The notes under the pieces: model-generated | The model's database searches: none | What the model was told of the DNA's origin: nothing | The model's input: the letters and a program-made list of their open reading frames with translations, nothing else | Made by a program: the position numbers and the translations under genes | Source of the DNA: Pseudomonas sp. UBA4194 | GTDB lineage: Bacteria; Pseudomonadota; Gammaproteobacteria; Pseudomonadales; Pseudomonadaceae | Direction: 5' to 3' | Assembly (NCBI RefSeq): GCF_002379585.1 | Contig: NZ_DFUE01000046.1 | Span: forward strand, 88,256-152,255 | Length of the DNA stretch: 64,000 bases | In this document: one piece after another, positions 42,493 through 52,998 of the stretch | Layout of the letters: each line of letters opens with the position of its first letter | Position numbering within the stretch: the first letter of the stretch is position 1

Positions 42493-43626
42493 ATGTTGCG
42501 CCGCCGCATGCTGATCATGTTGGGTGTCGTGTTGCTCGTCGTGCTGCTGCTCGGCGGTTACAAAGCCTGGTCGGTGTACCAGCAGATCCAGCAATTCAGT
42601 GCCCCTCGGCCCCCCATCAGCGTGGCCGCTGTCACTGCCGGCGAACGGACATGGCAGAACCTTCTGCCAGCGGTCGGCAGCCTCAAGGCCGCCCAAGGTG
42701 TCGACCTCAGCCTGGAAACGGCAGGCACGGTGCGTGCCATACAGTTTCAGTCGGGACAGAAGGTCAAGGCCGGCCAGCTTCTGCTGCAACTGGACAGTGA
42801 AGTCGAGACTGCCCTGTTAGGCACTGCCCAGGCCGATCTAGGCCTGGCCCAGGTCGACTACGGCCGCGGCGCGCGGCTGGTGGACGACCAGGCCATATCC
42901 CGAGGCGAGTTCGATCGTCTGTCTGCGGTGCTGCTCAAGAACAAGGCGACGGTGGCACAACTCAAAGCCTCCCTGGCCAAGAAAAGCATCGTTGCGCCTT
43001 TTGCCGGCACCATCGGCATTCGCCAGGTCGATGTGGGTGATTACCTGGCCAGCGGCACCGTCATCGCGACCCTGCAGGACCTGAGCCATCTCTACGTTGA
43101 CTTCTACCTTGCCGAGCAGGCGGTGCCCAAGGTCGCCCTGGGCCAGGCCGTGCAGCTGAACGTCGCCGCCTACCCCGGTGAAACCTTTACCGGCCAGGTC
43201 AGCGCCATCAACCCCAAGGTCGAGGATAGCACCCGCAACGTGTTGGTCCGCGCCACCCTTCCCAACCCCCAGGGAAAGCTGCTGCCGGGTATGTTTGCCA
43301 ATCTGCAACTGCTGCTGCCCGACTCGGGAAACAGGGTGGTGGTCCCAGAAAGCGCCATCACGTACACCCTATACGGCAACTCGGTGTACGTGGTCAGCGC
43401 GGGCAAGGATTCGGCAGGCAACGACACCCTGACGGCGCAGCGCCGGTTCGTCGAAACCGGTGAGCGCCGCGATGGCATGGTCGTCATCAGCAAAGGCTTG
43501 CAGGCAGGCGAGCGCGTGGTCAGCGGCGGGCAACTCAAACTCAGCAACGGCGCCAGCATCACTGCTGAGGAAGACGACACCCTGAACGCCGCCCCCCGCC
43601 CTGCCACGGGCTCGCCGCCGAACTGA
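42493..43626 (+). CDS. mexV: RND efflux periplasmic adaptor MexV
   Basis: This 377-residue membrane fusion protein has an N-terminal membrane anchor (MLIMLGVVLLVVLLLGGYKA). It has a split lipoyl domain (VRAIQFQSGQKVKAGQLLLQ and KSIVAPFAGTIGIRQVDVGD), a short helical hairpin, and a beta-barrel domain with VALGQAVQLNVAAYPGETF. It links the inner-membrane pump to an outer-membrane channel. The gene order with mexW, 13 bases downstream, matches MexVW of P. aeruginosa. AAGGA eight bases before the ATG is a good ribosome binding site. Confidence 0.9.
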   Translation: MLRRRMLIMLGVVLLVVLLLGGYKAWSVYQQIQQFSAPRPPISVAAVTAGERTWQNLLPAVGSLKAAQGVDLSLETAGTVRAIQFQSGQKVKAGQLLLQLDSEVETALLGTAQADLGLAQVDYGRGARLVDDQAISRGEFDRLSAVLLKNKATVAQLKASLAKKSIVAPFAGTIGIRQVDVGDYLASGTVIATLQDLSHLYVDFYLAEQAVPKVALGQAVQLNVAAYPGETFTGQVSAINPKVEDSTRNVLVRATLPNPQGKLLPGMFANLQLLLPDSGNRVVVPESAITYTLYGNSVYVVSAGKDSAGNDTLTAQRRFVETGERRDGMVVISKGLQAGERVVSGGQLKLSNGASITAEEDDTLNAAPRPATGSPPN

Positions 43627-43639
43627 TCAAGGAACAGTC

Positions 43640-46600
43640 ATGGCCTTTACAGATCCGTTCATCCGCCGCCCGGTGCTGGCCAGCGTCGTCAGCCTGCTGA
43701 TCGTGTTACTGGGCCTGCAGGCCTGGAGCAGCTTGAGCATTCGCGAATATCCGCAGATGGAGAACGCGCTGATCACCGTGACCACCGCTTATCCCGGCGC
43801 CAATGCCGAAACCATTCAGGGCTACATCACCCAGCCGCTGCAGCAGAGCCTGGCCAGCGCCGAGGGCATCGACTACATGACCTCGGTCAGCCGTCAGAAC
43901 TACTCGGTGATATCCATCTACGCCCGCATCGGCGCGGACAGCGACCGGCTGTTCACCGAGTTGCTGGCCAAGGCCAACGAGGTCAAAAGCCAACTCCCGC
44001 AGGACGCCGAGGACCCGGTGCTGAGCAAGGAGGCGGCGGATGCTTCGGCGTTGATGTACCTGAGTTTCTACAGCACCGAGCTGAACAATCCGCAGATCAC
44101 CGACTATCTGTCACGGGTCATCCAGCCCAAGCTGGCCACCCTGCCTGGCATGGCGCAGGCACAGATCCTGGGCAACCAGGTGTTCGCGATGCGCCTGTGG
44201 CTCGACCCGATCAAACTGGCCGGGCACGGACTCACCGCCAACGACGTCAGCGACGCGGTACGGCGCTACAACTTTCTGTCGGCCGCTGGCGAGGTCAAGG
44301 GCCAGTACATCGTCACCAGCATCAACGCCACCACCGACCTCAAGACCCCGGAAGCCTTCGGCGCCATCACGCTCAAGGTAGAGGGCGACAGCCGAGTGCT
44401 GCTGCGTGATGTGGCCAGGGTGCAGATGGGCGCGGAGAACTACGACACCGTCAGCTCGTTCAACGGAACGCCTTCGGTTTACATCGGCATCAAGGCCACA
44501 CCTGGCGCCAACCCCCTTGAGGTCATCAAGGAAGTGCGTGGGATTCTGCCCCAGCTGGAAAGCCAATTGCCACCTTCGCTCAAGGCCTCCATTGCCTATG
44601 ACGCCACGCTGTTCATCCAGGCTTCCATCAACGAGGTGATCAAGACCTTGTTCGAGGCGGTGCTGATCGTGGTGATCGTGGTGTTCCTGTTTCTGGGCGC
44701 GCTGCGCTCGGTGCTGATTCCGGTCGTCACCATTCCCCTGTCGATGATCGGCGTGCTGTTCTTCATGCAACTGATGGGGTACTCGCTCAACCTGCTGACC
44801 CTGCTGGCCATGGTCTTGGCCATCGGCCTGGTGGTGGACGATGCCATCGTGGTGGTGGAGAACATCCATCGCCATCTCGAAGAGGGCAGATCGCCGGTGG
44901 ACGCAGCCCTTCAAGGCGCTCGGGAGATCGCCATGCCGGTGGTCTCGATGACCATCACCCTGGCGGCCGTGTATGCACCCATTGGTTTCCTGCAGGGCCT
45001 GACCGGGGCGCTGTTCAAGGAGTTTGCGCTGACATTGGCCGGTGCGGTGGTGATTTCCGGGATCGTCGCCCTGACCCTTTCGCCCATGATGTGCGCCCTG
45101 TTGCTGCGCGCCGACACCAATCCCAGCGGCCTCGCTCACCGGCTGGACGTCATGTTCGACCGGCTCAAGCGCCGCTACCAGCGCACCTTGCACGCCACTC
45201 TGGACAGCCGCCCGGTAGTGATGGCGTTCGGCGCGATCGTGCTGTGCCTGATTCCGGTCTTGCTGCTGTTTACGGAGTCGGAGCTGGCGCCCGATGAAGA
45301 CCAGGGCATCATCTTCATGATGGCCACGGCACCGCAGCCCACCAACCTCGATTACCTGAACGCGTACACCGACCAGTTCGTCGCGTTGTTCAAGACGTTC
45401 CCCGAGTACTACTCCTCGTTCCAGATCAATGGCTTCAATGGCGTGCAGTCCGGCGTCGGCGGCTTCCTGCTCAAGCCCTGGGACGACCGCAGCCGCACGC
45501 AGATGGAGCTGCTGCCCGAGGTCCAGGCCAAACTGGGCAGCATCGGCGGACTGCAGATCTTCGGTTTCAATCTGCCGTCGCTACCGGGCACCGGCGAGGG
45601 CCTGCCATTCGAATTCGTGATCAACACGCCCAATGACCATGCCTCGCTGCTGGAAGTGGCCGAGCGGGTCAAGCAGCGCGCCGAAGCCAGCGGCAAGTTC
45701 GCCTTTCTGGACATCGACCTGGCCTTCGACAAACCCGAGGTGGTGGTCGATATCGACCGTGCCAAGGCCGCCCAGATGGGTGTATCGATGCAAGAGCTGG
45801 GCGGCACCCTGGCGACGCTGCTGGGCGAGTCGGAGATCAACCGATTCACCATCGATGGACGCAGCTACAAGGTCATCGCCCAGGTCGAACGGGCTTATCG
45901 GGACAATCCGGGCTGGCTCGACCAGTATCATGTGCGCAATGCTCAAGGCCAACTGCTGCCGCTGTCGACCTTGATCAGCGTGAGCGACCGGGCCCGGCCA
46001 CGTCAGCTCAACCAGTTCCAGCAACTGAACTCGGCAGTCATTCAGGGTATCCCCCTGGTGAGCATGGGGGACGCCATTGCCACAGTACGCGATATCGCCG
46101 CTGAGGAAGCCCCCGAGGGCTTCGCCTTCGACTACGCCGGGGCGGCTCGTCAGTACGTGCAGGAGGGCAGCGCCTTGTGGGTAACCTTCGCCCTGGCCAT
46201 GGCGATCATCTACCTGGTGCTGGCCGCGCAATTCGAAAGTTTCCGCGATCCGCTGGTGATTCTGGTCACGGTGCCCTTGTCGATCTGCGGCGCGCTGATT
46301 CCCCTGTTCCTCGGCTGGTCGAGCATGAACATCTATACCCAGGTGGGGCTGGTGACACTCATAGGACTGATCAGCAAGCACGGCATCCTGATCGTCGAGT
46401 TCGCCAATCAGTTACGCCACGCGCACGGCCTGGGCGCACGGGAAGCGGTCGAACAGGCCACCGCGATTCGCTTGCGACCTATCCTGATGACCACTGCGGC
46501 GATGGTGTTCGGCATGCTGCCGTTGATTCTGGCGACCGGGGCCGGCGCGGTGAGCCGCTTCGACATCGGCCTGGTGATCGCGACGGGTATGTCGGTAGGG

Positions 46601-46663
46601 ACGCTGTTCACATTGTTCGTGTTGCCGTGCGTCTACACGGTATTGGCGCGGGAAAGGTGGTGA
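43640..46663 (+). CDS. mexW: RND multidrug efflux pump MexW (HAE1 family)
   Basis: This 1007-residue inner-membrane transporter of the HAE1 family has 12 helices and two large periplasmic loops. The proton-relay aspartates are visible in LAIGLVVDDAIVVVENI, and the conserved LTRLSPMMCALLL-like region reads TLSPMMCALLLR. The first residues MAFTDPFIRRPVLASVVSLL are typical. MexVW has no outer-membrane gene of its own and in P. aeruginosa uses OprM. The OprM-type gene at the left edge of this window could be the partner. A 12-bp-arm hairpin follows the stop codon. Confidence 0.93.
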   Translation: MAFTDPFIRRPVLASVVSLLIVLLGLQAWSSLSIREYPQMENALITVTTAYPGANAETIQGYITQPLQQSLASAEGIDYMTSVSRQNYSVISIYARIGADSDRLFTELLAKANEVKSQLPQDAEDPVLSKEAADASALMYLSFYSTELNNPQITDYLSRVIQPKLATLPGMAQAQILGNQVFAMRLWLDPIKLAGHGLTANDVSDAVRRYNFLSAAGEVKGQYIVTSINATTDLKTPEAFGAITLKVEGDSRVLLRDVARVQMGAENYDTVSSFNGTPSVYIGIKATPGANPLEVIKEVRGILPQLESQLPPSLKASIAYDATLFIQASINEVIKTLFEAVLIVVIVVFLFLGALRSVLIPVVTIPLSMIGVLFFMQLMGYSLNLLTLLAMVLAIGLVVDDAIVVVENIHRHLEEGRSPVDAALQGAREIAMPVVSMTITLAAVYAPIGFLQGLTGALFKEFALTLAGAVVISGIVALTLSPMMCALLLRADTNPSGLAHRLDVMFDRLKRRYQRTLHATLDSRPVVMAFGAIVLCLIPVLLLFTESELAPDEDQGIIFMMATAPQPTNLDYLNAYTDQFVALFKTFPEYYSSFQINGFNGVQSGVGGFLLKPWDDRSRTQMELLPEVQAKLGSIGGLQIFGFNLPSLPGTGEGLPFEFVINTPNDHASLLEVAERVKQRAEASGKFAFLDIDLAFDKPEVVVDIDRAKAAQMGVSMQELGGTLATLLGESEINRFTIDGRSYKVIAQVERAYRDNPGWLDQYHVRNAQGQLLPLSTLISVSDRARPRQLNQFQQLNSAVIQGIPLVSMGDAIATVRDIAAEEAPEGFAFDYAGAARQYVQEGSALWVTFALAMAIIYLVLAAQFESFRDPLVILVTVPLSICGALIPLFLGWSSMNIYTQVGLVTLIGLISKHGILIVEFANQLRHAHGLGAREAVEQATAIRLRPILMTTAAMVFGMLPLILATGAGAVSRFDIGLVIATGMSVGTLFTLFVLPCVYTVLARERW

Positions 46664-46667
46664 AACG

Positions 46668-46713
46668 TTCGCGGCTGAATGCAGCGCCCGCAGGCGCGGC
46701 GTTCAGCCGCGAA
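46668..46713. repeat. Hairpin repeat after mexW, family B-like
   Basis: TTCGCGGCTGAA (46668-46679) and TTCAGCCGCGAA (46702-46713) form a perfect 12-bp stem with an inner GCGCC/GGCGC stem. It probably ends or protects the mexVW transcript, being two to four bases from the stop. Confidence 0.8.
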
Positions 46714-46739
46714 TATGCCCAGCCCACGTGCCGCCAGGG

Positions 46740-46967
46740 CTAGCCCTGGTTTCTGACACCCTGGCTCAAGCCAAGCATGAACAACAGGAAGTCCTTGTCC
46801 GGTGTCACGGACACCTGTGCTTTCTGAACCCGGGGCAAGGGGCAATTGCCCTCACCATGGATCGACGTCAGCACCGTAGAACGTGGTTGCTCCCACGCAG
46901 CGACCGCCGCCGTGGCCACACCCAACGCGCCTACCAGAAACAAACCTCGTGCTATTTCTAGTTTCAT
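46740..46967 (-). CDS. Small exported protein at the end of the ColR-linked operon
   Basis: This 75-residue protein has an N-terminal signal sequence (residues 1-24, cleavage after AAVAA) and a mature part of about 50 residues with one cysteine (GEGNCPLPR). Its ATG overlaps the inaA stop by one base (TAATG), so it is the third gene of the methyltransferase-inaA unit. It matches the position of an uncharacterised gene in P. putida that is co-regulated with inaA by ColR. The function is unknown. Its export suggests a role in the envelope. Confidence 0.75.
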   Translation of the reverse strand: MKLEIARGLFLVGALGVATAAVAAWEQPRSTVLTSIHGEGNCPLPRVQKAQVSVTPDKDFLLFMLGLSQGVRNQG

Positions 46968-47683
46968 TACTCTAAACCCTTGATAGCGCTGCCGAACGCC
47001 GCCTCATAAAGGTAGAGCAACTTCTGCCAATCCGACGTACTGAACGACGAATGGCGCCGCAGTTGTTTCATGTCGTGAGCGGCGGCCTGATGCGCAGTCA
47101 TCCGTTGCCGGCATTTCTCCAGGTCCAGCAAGGCCACCTCACCTCTCGCATCGGCACCCTCGCCCACTACGCGGACGAATACGTGCTTGATATAGATACA
47201 GCTGTGCTGCCAGCGACCGCGGTGCATCCGCGCCAGGTTCTGCGCCAAGCCCTGCAGAATCTGTTCGTAGACCATTTCGCCATGGCGTTCGCGACCGCCA
47301 CTTTCCAACCACTTCTCGAATTCTTCAAAACCGTCCAGCGATTCGGTCACCAGCAGCGCTCGCCACTGGTTGTTCTCGTCGCGCTGGGTCCCGCAGAAAA
47401 TCATCTTGGGCACTTTGACATTGAGCTGATAGAGCGCCGTCAGGGCATCACGCTCGCGCAGCACGGTTGGGCGGCCGAACGGATGCAACCAGCTACGATA
47501 GATGTGACCGACCTGGCGCTTGACGTAGATCATCTGGCCATTGTCGGCAAACAGGCGCTGCACACCGCTCTCTCCGCCGCGGCGCACGTTGGGCTCTTCC
47601 ACCCAGACACCCTGCTGCTGCCAGTAATGCTCAAAATTCGCCTGGGTGCCGCGTGTGCCTGCTGTAATGCCCTCTACTGCCAT
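46967..47683 (-). CDS. inaA: InaA/WaaP-like kinase-fold protein
   Basis: This 238-residue protein of the lipopolysaccharide kinase/InaA family has a kinase-like fold: IYVKRQVGHIYRSW with the lysine, YEQILQGLAQNLARMHRGRWQH with the catalytic-loop position, and VALLDLEKCRQRM with the metal-binding aspartate. Related proteins phosphorylate LPS core sugars. It starts six bases after the methyltransferase gene and overlaps the small ORF downstream. In P. fluorescens and P. putida this operon is activated by ColR and helps outer-membrane integrity and metal tolerance. Confidence 0.88.
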   Translation of the reverse strand: MAVEGITAGTRGTQANFEHYWQQQGVWVEEPNVRRGGESGVQRLFADNGQMIYVKRQVGHIYRSWLHPFGRPTVLRERDALTALYQLNVKVPKMIFCGTQRDENNQWRALLVTESLDGFEEFEKWLESGGRERHGEMVYEQILQGLAQNLARMHRGRWQHSCIYIKHVFVRVVGEGADARGEVALLDLEKCRQRMTAHQAAAHDMKQLRRHSSFSTSDWQKLLYLYEAAFGSAIKGLE

Positions 47684-47688
47684 ACCGC

Positions 47689-48369
47689 TTACCCCTTACG
47701 CAAAACATATACGCGCCACATGGCGTACATCGGCAAAAAATCCAGCCGCTCCTGAATACGGAAGCCGGCCTTGATGAATTCCGCCTCGACCGTTGCCACC
47801 GGCAACACGAAACGGTTCTGATAACTCTCCTGGTCGGTCTTCAAGCGACGGCGCTTTTCCGCACGCTCGCGCTTCCAGGACTTGAAATTGCCGTCTACCC
47901 AAAGCGACAACACCACGCTGTCACGGGTGACCCGGTGAAACTGCTTGAGAATCGTCATGCGGTGTTCAGCCTCACCGATGTGGTGCAGCAGGCGCATACA
48001 GAAAATGCTGTCGACCGAATTGTCCGGCAGGCTGATATCGAACGCCGAGGTCTGCAACGGCTGTACGCGCTTCACTACGTCCACCGGCTGTGAAGCGCAG
48101 GCGGTTTCTACCATGGCACCGGAATTGTCCGCGCCGATGATCACCCGGTTCTGCTTTTCCGCCAGCAGCGGCCAGAAACGCCCCGCGCCGCACGGCAGGT
48201 CCAGCACCAGGCCGGGCTCCCCCACCAACGCCAAAGCCTTGCGCGCCAGCTGCTCGTCGCGCAGGTGAGACATGCGACGGGAAAAACTGTTGCGGTGTTT
48301 GTTGAAATATTTCTGCGCATGAGCGCGGTCATACTTCTCGGAAAACTCAAGCTTCACTGGACCTGGCAT
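47689..48369 (-). CDS. SAM-dependent methyltransferase of the ColR-regulated operon
   Basis: This 226-residue class I methyltransferase has motif I VLDLPCGAGRFWPLL (around residues 54-68), IIGADNSGAMV (motif II), and SIFCMRLLHHIGE (motif IV/V). It is the first gene of a three-gene unit with inaA. It is known as orf222 or a wapQ-linked methyltransferase in P. fluorescens, where it was first found next to colRS. A near-perfect ColR motif lies 66 bases before its start. The target is unknown, possibly LPS or a quinone-like compound. Confidence 0.85.
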   Translation of the reverse strand: MPGPVKLEFSEKYDRAHAQKYFNKHRNSFSRRMSHLRDEQLARKALALVGEPGLVLDLPCGAGRFWPLLAEKQNRVIIGADNSGAMVETACASQPVDVVKRVQPLQTSAFDISLPDNSVDSIFCMRLLHHIGEAEHRMTILKQFHRVTRDSVVLSLWVDGNFKSWKRERAEKRRRLKTDQESYQNRFVLPVATVEAEFIKAGFRIQERLDFLPMYAMWRVYVLRKG

Positions 48370-48434
48370 GCTTAACCTCCTGAATAGATGGCAGCACCTT
48401 ATTCACGGAGGCGTCACGACAAGGTCATCTCATT

Positions 48435-48450
48435 GTGAAAAAAATGTTAA
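48435..48450 (-). promoter_or_regulatory. ColR-binding motif upstream of the methyltransferase-inaA operon
   Basis: On the minus strand the site reads TTAACATTTTTTTCAC. It agrees at every constrained position with the ColR consensus as I recall it, YYNASNNYTTTTTCAC. It lies 66 bases before the operon start and next to colS, so direct control by the neighbouring ColRS is likely. Confidence 0.75.
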
Positions 48451-48500
48451 TAAAAATTGAACTGCTACAAGACGTTACAAGCACGATGTTACAGCAAGCA

Positions 48501-49790
48501 TCACGCCAGGTTTGCTTTCTCGCCGGCAAGTTCCACGGTAAACCGACACCCGTGCGGTTCAACCGGCGTCAATGCCACGCGCCAACCCTGGTCTTCGCAG
48601 ATCCGCTGAACCAGTGACAACCCCAGCCCCAGCCCATCGCCGCGCTTCTCGGGCCCGCGTACGAAGGGCTGGAACATGGCCTCGCGCTGGGCCTCGGGAA
48701 TGCCCACGCCACTGTCTTCGACGGTGAACCCAGTCGGGTTCAGGATCAGCCGAATGAAGCCTTCATCGGTGTAGTGCAAGGCATTGCGCAGCAGATTGCC
48801 CATTACCGCGTGTAGAAACGTACCGTTGTAGTGCACGTCCAGCGGCTCACCGCGGATGAACAGCAGCTCCAGGCCCTTCTTCTCGATGGGTCCACGCCAC
48901 TGCATGACCAGATCGTCGGCCACCTTGCCCAGACTCGCAGGTTGCGCCCGCCCGCTGTCATCGCGCTGGGCACGTGCCAGCATGAGAAAGGTCTGCACCA
49001 GATCACGCATGTCTTCACAGGCCCGCGCAATGCGCTGCACTTGGCCGCGGGCTCGATCGGCCAGAGCGGGATTCTCCAGCAACAGCTCGCAGGAGCTGGC
49101 CAGCACCATCAGCGGCGTGCGCAATTCATGGCTGACATCGCTGGTAAACAGGCGCTCGCGGGTCAAAGCATCGCGCAGCCGGCCCAGCGTGGCGTCGAAC
49201 GCCACTGCCAGTTCGCCCACCTCGTCGGCGGTGTAGTCAGGCGCCAGCGGCGGCGCCATGCCCAGGATCTGGTCCCTGTGCCGCACCTGGCGGGCGAGCC
49301 GCACCACTGGTGCCATGACCTTGCGTGCCAGTACCCAGCCCAGGAATATGGCCAGGGCCAGACTGAGCACGAAGCCCACCAGCACCACCGCGAACAGCAC
49401 CCGCTCACGCTCTTCGAAATCGCTCTGGTCCTGCAACAGGGCATAGCGACGGCCGTCCACCACCTCGACCATAGCGTGATAAGAGGAACTGCCACGAAAC
49501 ACTTCGTGAAAGCCTGGGGACAGGTGCCGCAGATCCTGGGCCAACTCGAAATCGCCCGGACCGTCGGTGTAGTAGAACAACTGGTCGGGCTCGGGCCGAT
49601 GGCTCCACTCGCTGGCGTTGTCCATCAGCATCAGGCGGCGCAGATCGCCCCCCAGTCCTGCAGAAATCAGCCGTTCCTCGACTAGGTGCACCGTGGCCAC
49701 GATGCCGACTGCGAACGCGCCTGCCACCAACGCGCTCATCAGGGCAAAAGCGATGATGATGCGTTGCGCAAGGCTTTGCTTAAACTCCAT
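48501..49790 (-). CDS. colS: Sensor histidine kinase ColS
   Basis: This 429-residue membrane kinase has helices near residues 11-33 and 132-154. The periplasmic loop of about 100 residues contains the E126-x-x-E129 motif and nearby H35/E38 and H95/E96. These are linked to sensing Fe3+ and Zn2+ in P. putida ColS. HAMP, HisKA (H221 in SDVSHELRTPL) and HATPase domains (N, G1 and G2 boxes, GDGLGLGLS) follow. I chose MEFKQSLAQR at 49790, which overlaps the colR stop by 11 bases. Translational coupling with colR is expected. Confidence 0.93.
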   Translation of the reverse strand: MEFKQSLAQRIIIAFALMSALVAGAFAVGIVATVHLVEERLISAGLGGDLRRLMLMDNASEWSHRPEPDQLFYYTDGPGDFELAQDLRHLSPGFHEVFRGSSSYHAMVEVVDGRRYALLQDQSDFEERERVLFAVVLVGFVLSLALAIFLGWVLARKVMAPVVRLARQVRHRDQILGMAPPLAPDYTADEVGELAVAFDATLGRLRDALTRERLFTSDVSHELRTPLMVLASSCELLLENPALADRARGQVQRIARACEDMRDLVQTFLMLARAQRDDSGRAQPASLGKVADDLVMQWRGPIEKKGLELLFIRGEPLDVHYNGTFLHAVMGNLLRNALHYTDEGFIRLILNPTGFTVEDSGVGIPEAQREAMFQPFVRGPEKRGDGLGLGLSLVQRICEDQGWRVALTPVEPHGCRFTVELAGEKANLA

Positions 49791-50463
49791 CACGCCCCTC
49801 GGCAAGGCGGTAACCCACGCCATGCACGGTCTGCAGAAGCGGTTTGTCGAACGGCTTGTCGATCACCTGGCGCAACTGATGAACGTGGCTGCGCAAGCTG
49901 TCGCTGTCCGGGCAATCGTCACCCCACAGCGCTTCTTCAAGCACTTCGCGGCGCAGCACATGGGGGCTCTTCTGCATCAGCACGGCCAGCAGCTTCAGGC
50001 CCACCGGGTTGAGCTTGAGCATGCGCCCTTCACGGGTGACTTCCAGGGTGTCGAGGTCGTAGATCAGGTCACCCACCTGCAAGCTGCGCCGTCCTCCGCC
50101 CTGGGCACGGCGCAACACGGCTTCGATGCGCGCGGCCAGTTCCGACAGGGCGAACGGCTTGAGCAGGTAATCGTCAGCCCCTGAACGGAAGCCCTGCAGG
50201 CGATCATCCAGCTGGTCGCGGGCGGTGAGCATGATCACCGGCGTGTCGCGTCGGGCATCTTCGCGCAAGCGTTTGCACAGGGTGTAGCCATCGATACCCG
50301 GCAACATGATGTCGAGCACGATCAGATCGTAGTGTTCGGTGGCTGCCAGGTGCAGACCGGACAGGCCATCCTGGGCACAGTCGACGGTATAGCCTTTCAT
50401 ACCCAGGTAATCGGCCAGGTTGGCCAGGATGTCGCGGTTGTCTTCAACCAACAGGATTCGCAT
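49780..50463 (-). CDS. colR: Response regulator ColR
   Basis: This 227-residue OmpR/PhoB-type regulator has a receiver domain with D8 and D51 (phosphoacceptor, LIVLDIMLPG) and K100 region LKPF, and a C-terminal winged helix ending GVGYRLAEG. The family length is 227. ColR controls envelope genes, including the adjacent methyltransferase-inaA operon, and protects against excess metals and phenol. The start MRILLVEDN is used; the eleven residues of an upstream ATG are not conserved in character. Confidence 0.95.
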   Translation of the reverse strand: MRILLVEDNRDILANLADYLGMKGYTVDCAQDGLSGLHLAATEHYDLIVLDIMLPGIDGYTLCKRLREDARRDTPVIMLTARDQLDDRLQGFRSGADDYLLKPFALSELAARIEAVLRRAQGGGRRSLQVGDLIYDLDTLEVTREGRMLKLNPVGLKLLAVLMQKSPHVLRREVLEEALWGDDCPDSDSLRSHVHQLRQVIDKPFDKPLLQTVHGVGYRLAEGRDGV

Positions 50464-50560
50464 GGGCAGAGTCTCCGAGTGCCGCAGTCGCTTCATCGGG
50501 TGTCCGCGTGACTTTGGCGGACACCACCGAGCCCCGGCAGCTTATAGGCTGCAAGGGCAT

Positions 50561-50596
50561 AAAAAAACCCCGACCATCACTGGCCGGGGTTTTCTT
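50561..50596 (-). terminator. Rho-independent terminator after groEL
   Basis: On the minus strand CCCCGGCCA pairs with TGGTCGGGG across a four-base loop, followed by T residues. A-rich and T-rich flanks may also stop opposite transcription. Confidence 0.88.
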
Positions 50597-50616
50597 CACA
50601 TCGGTGCCGGGCTGGC

Positions 50617-52260
<1,644 letters not shown>

Positions 52261-52305
52261 GATCGTTTTCCTTGAATACTGGGTAGTAACGGGAGCTGTG
52301 CGGGA

Positions 52306-52599
52306 TCAGCCTTCGACGACGGCGAGGATTTCGTTCTCGCTCATCACCAGCAGGTCTTCGCCGTCGACTTTCACGGTGTTGCTGCCGGAGTAAGGGCCGA
52401 ATACCACCTTGTCACCCACTTTCACGGCCAGCGCGCGGACTTCGCCGCTGTCCAGGATCTTGCCGGTACCCACGGCGACGATTTCGCCACGGTTGGGTTT
52501 TTCAGCGGCCGAACCTGGCAGAACGATACCGCCAGCGGTTTTGGACTCTTCTTCGCTGCGACGGATAACGACGCGGTCATGCAGAGGACGAAGCTTCAT
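52306..52599 (-). CDS. groS: Co-chaperonin GroES (Hsp10)
   Basis: This 97-residue heptameric lid of the chaperonin starts MKLRPLHDRVVIRRSEEESK, with the mobile loop following (TAGGIVLPGSA). TAGGAG before the ATG provides a strong ribosome binding site. It is the first gene of groESL. Confidence 0.97.
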   Translation of the reverse strand: MKLRPLHDRVVIRRSEEESKTAGGIVLPGSAAEKPNRGEIVAVGTGKILDSGEVRALAVKVGDKVVFGPYSGSNTVKVDGEDLLVMSENEILAVVEG

Positions 52600-52949
52600 T
52601 GTCGATCTCTCCTAATTATGGTTTTCATCGGCCGGTGTCATACCGGCGGCGTGGATCTTCCGGCGTAACCGGTCGCGGCTTGCACTGCAAGACGCGGAAA
52701 CATGTGTGGCAGCTATGCCACAAACCTTGCGGTGACCCATACATAAGGTCGGCCAAGGAGATTACAAGGGCAGCGGCAAAAAAATTTGCGGCTGCCGACG
52801 GGCGTCAGCCGAGGGTTCAGTGCCGATAGACGACCCGGCGGGCGCCCCCCTGGAGCGGGTTCGGTGCCAGCCCTCGATACGTGGCCGCCGAAAATAAAGA
52901 TGTCAGGCGTTAGTGAACATATGTGGAAATTTTCCAAGACAGTGCAGAC
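52600..52949. other. groESL upstream region
   Basis: Besides the heat-shock promoter, this 350-base stretch carries an inverted repeat GCCGGTGTCATACCGGC near groES and no ORF that I can support. The part next to fxsA is AT-richer. Confidence 0.4.
52740..52768 (-). promoter_or_regulatory. Sigma-32-like heat-shock promoter for groESL
   Basis: On the minus strand CTTGTAA is followed after 13 bases by CCTTATGTA, close to the sigma-32 consensus CTTGAAA-N13/14-CCCCATNT. It lies about 140 bases before groES. Confidence 0.6.
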
Positions 52950-52976
52950 AAAAAAAACGGCGCCCGAGGGCGCCGC
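52950..52976 (-). terminator. Rho-independent terminator after fxsA
   Basis: The minus strand has GCGGCGCCC/GGGCGCCG followed by eight T residues. Confidence 0.9.
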
Positions 52977-52998
52977 TTTGCGGGTGCAGCAGGGGTGA

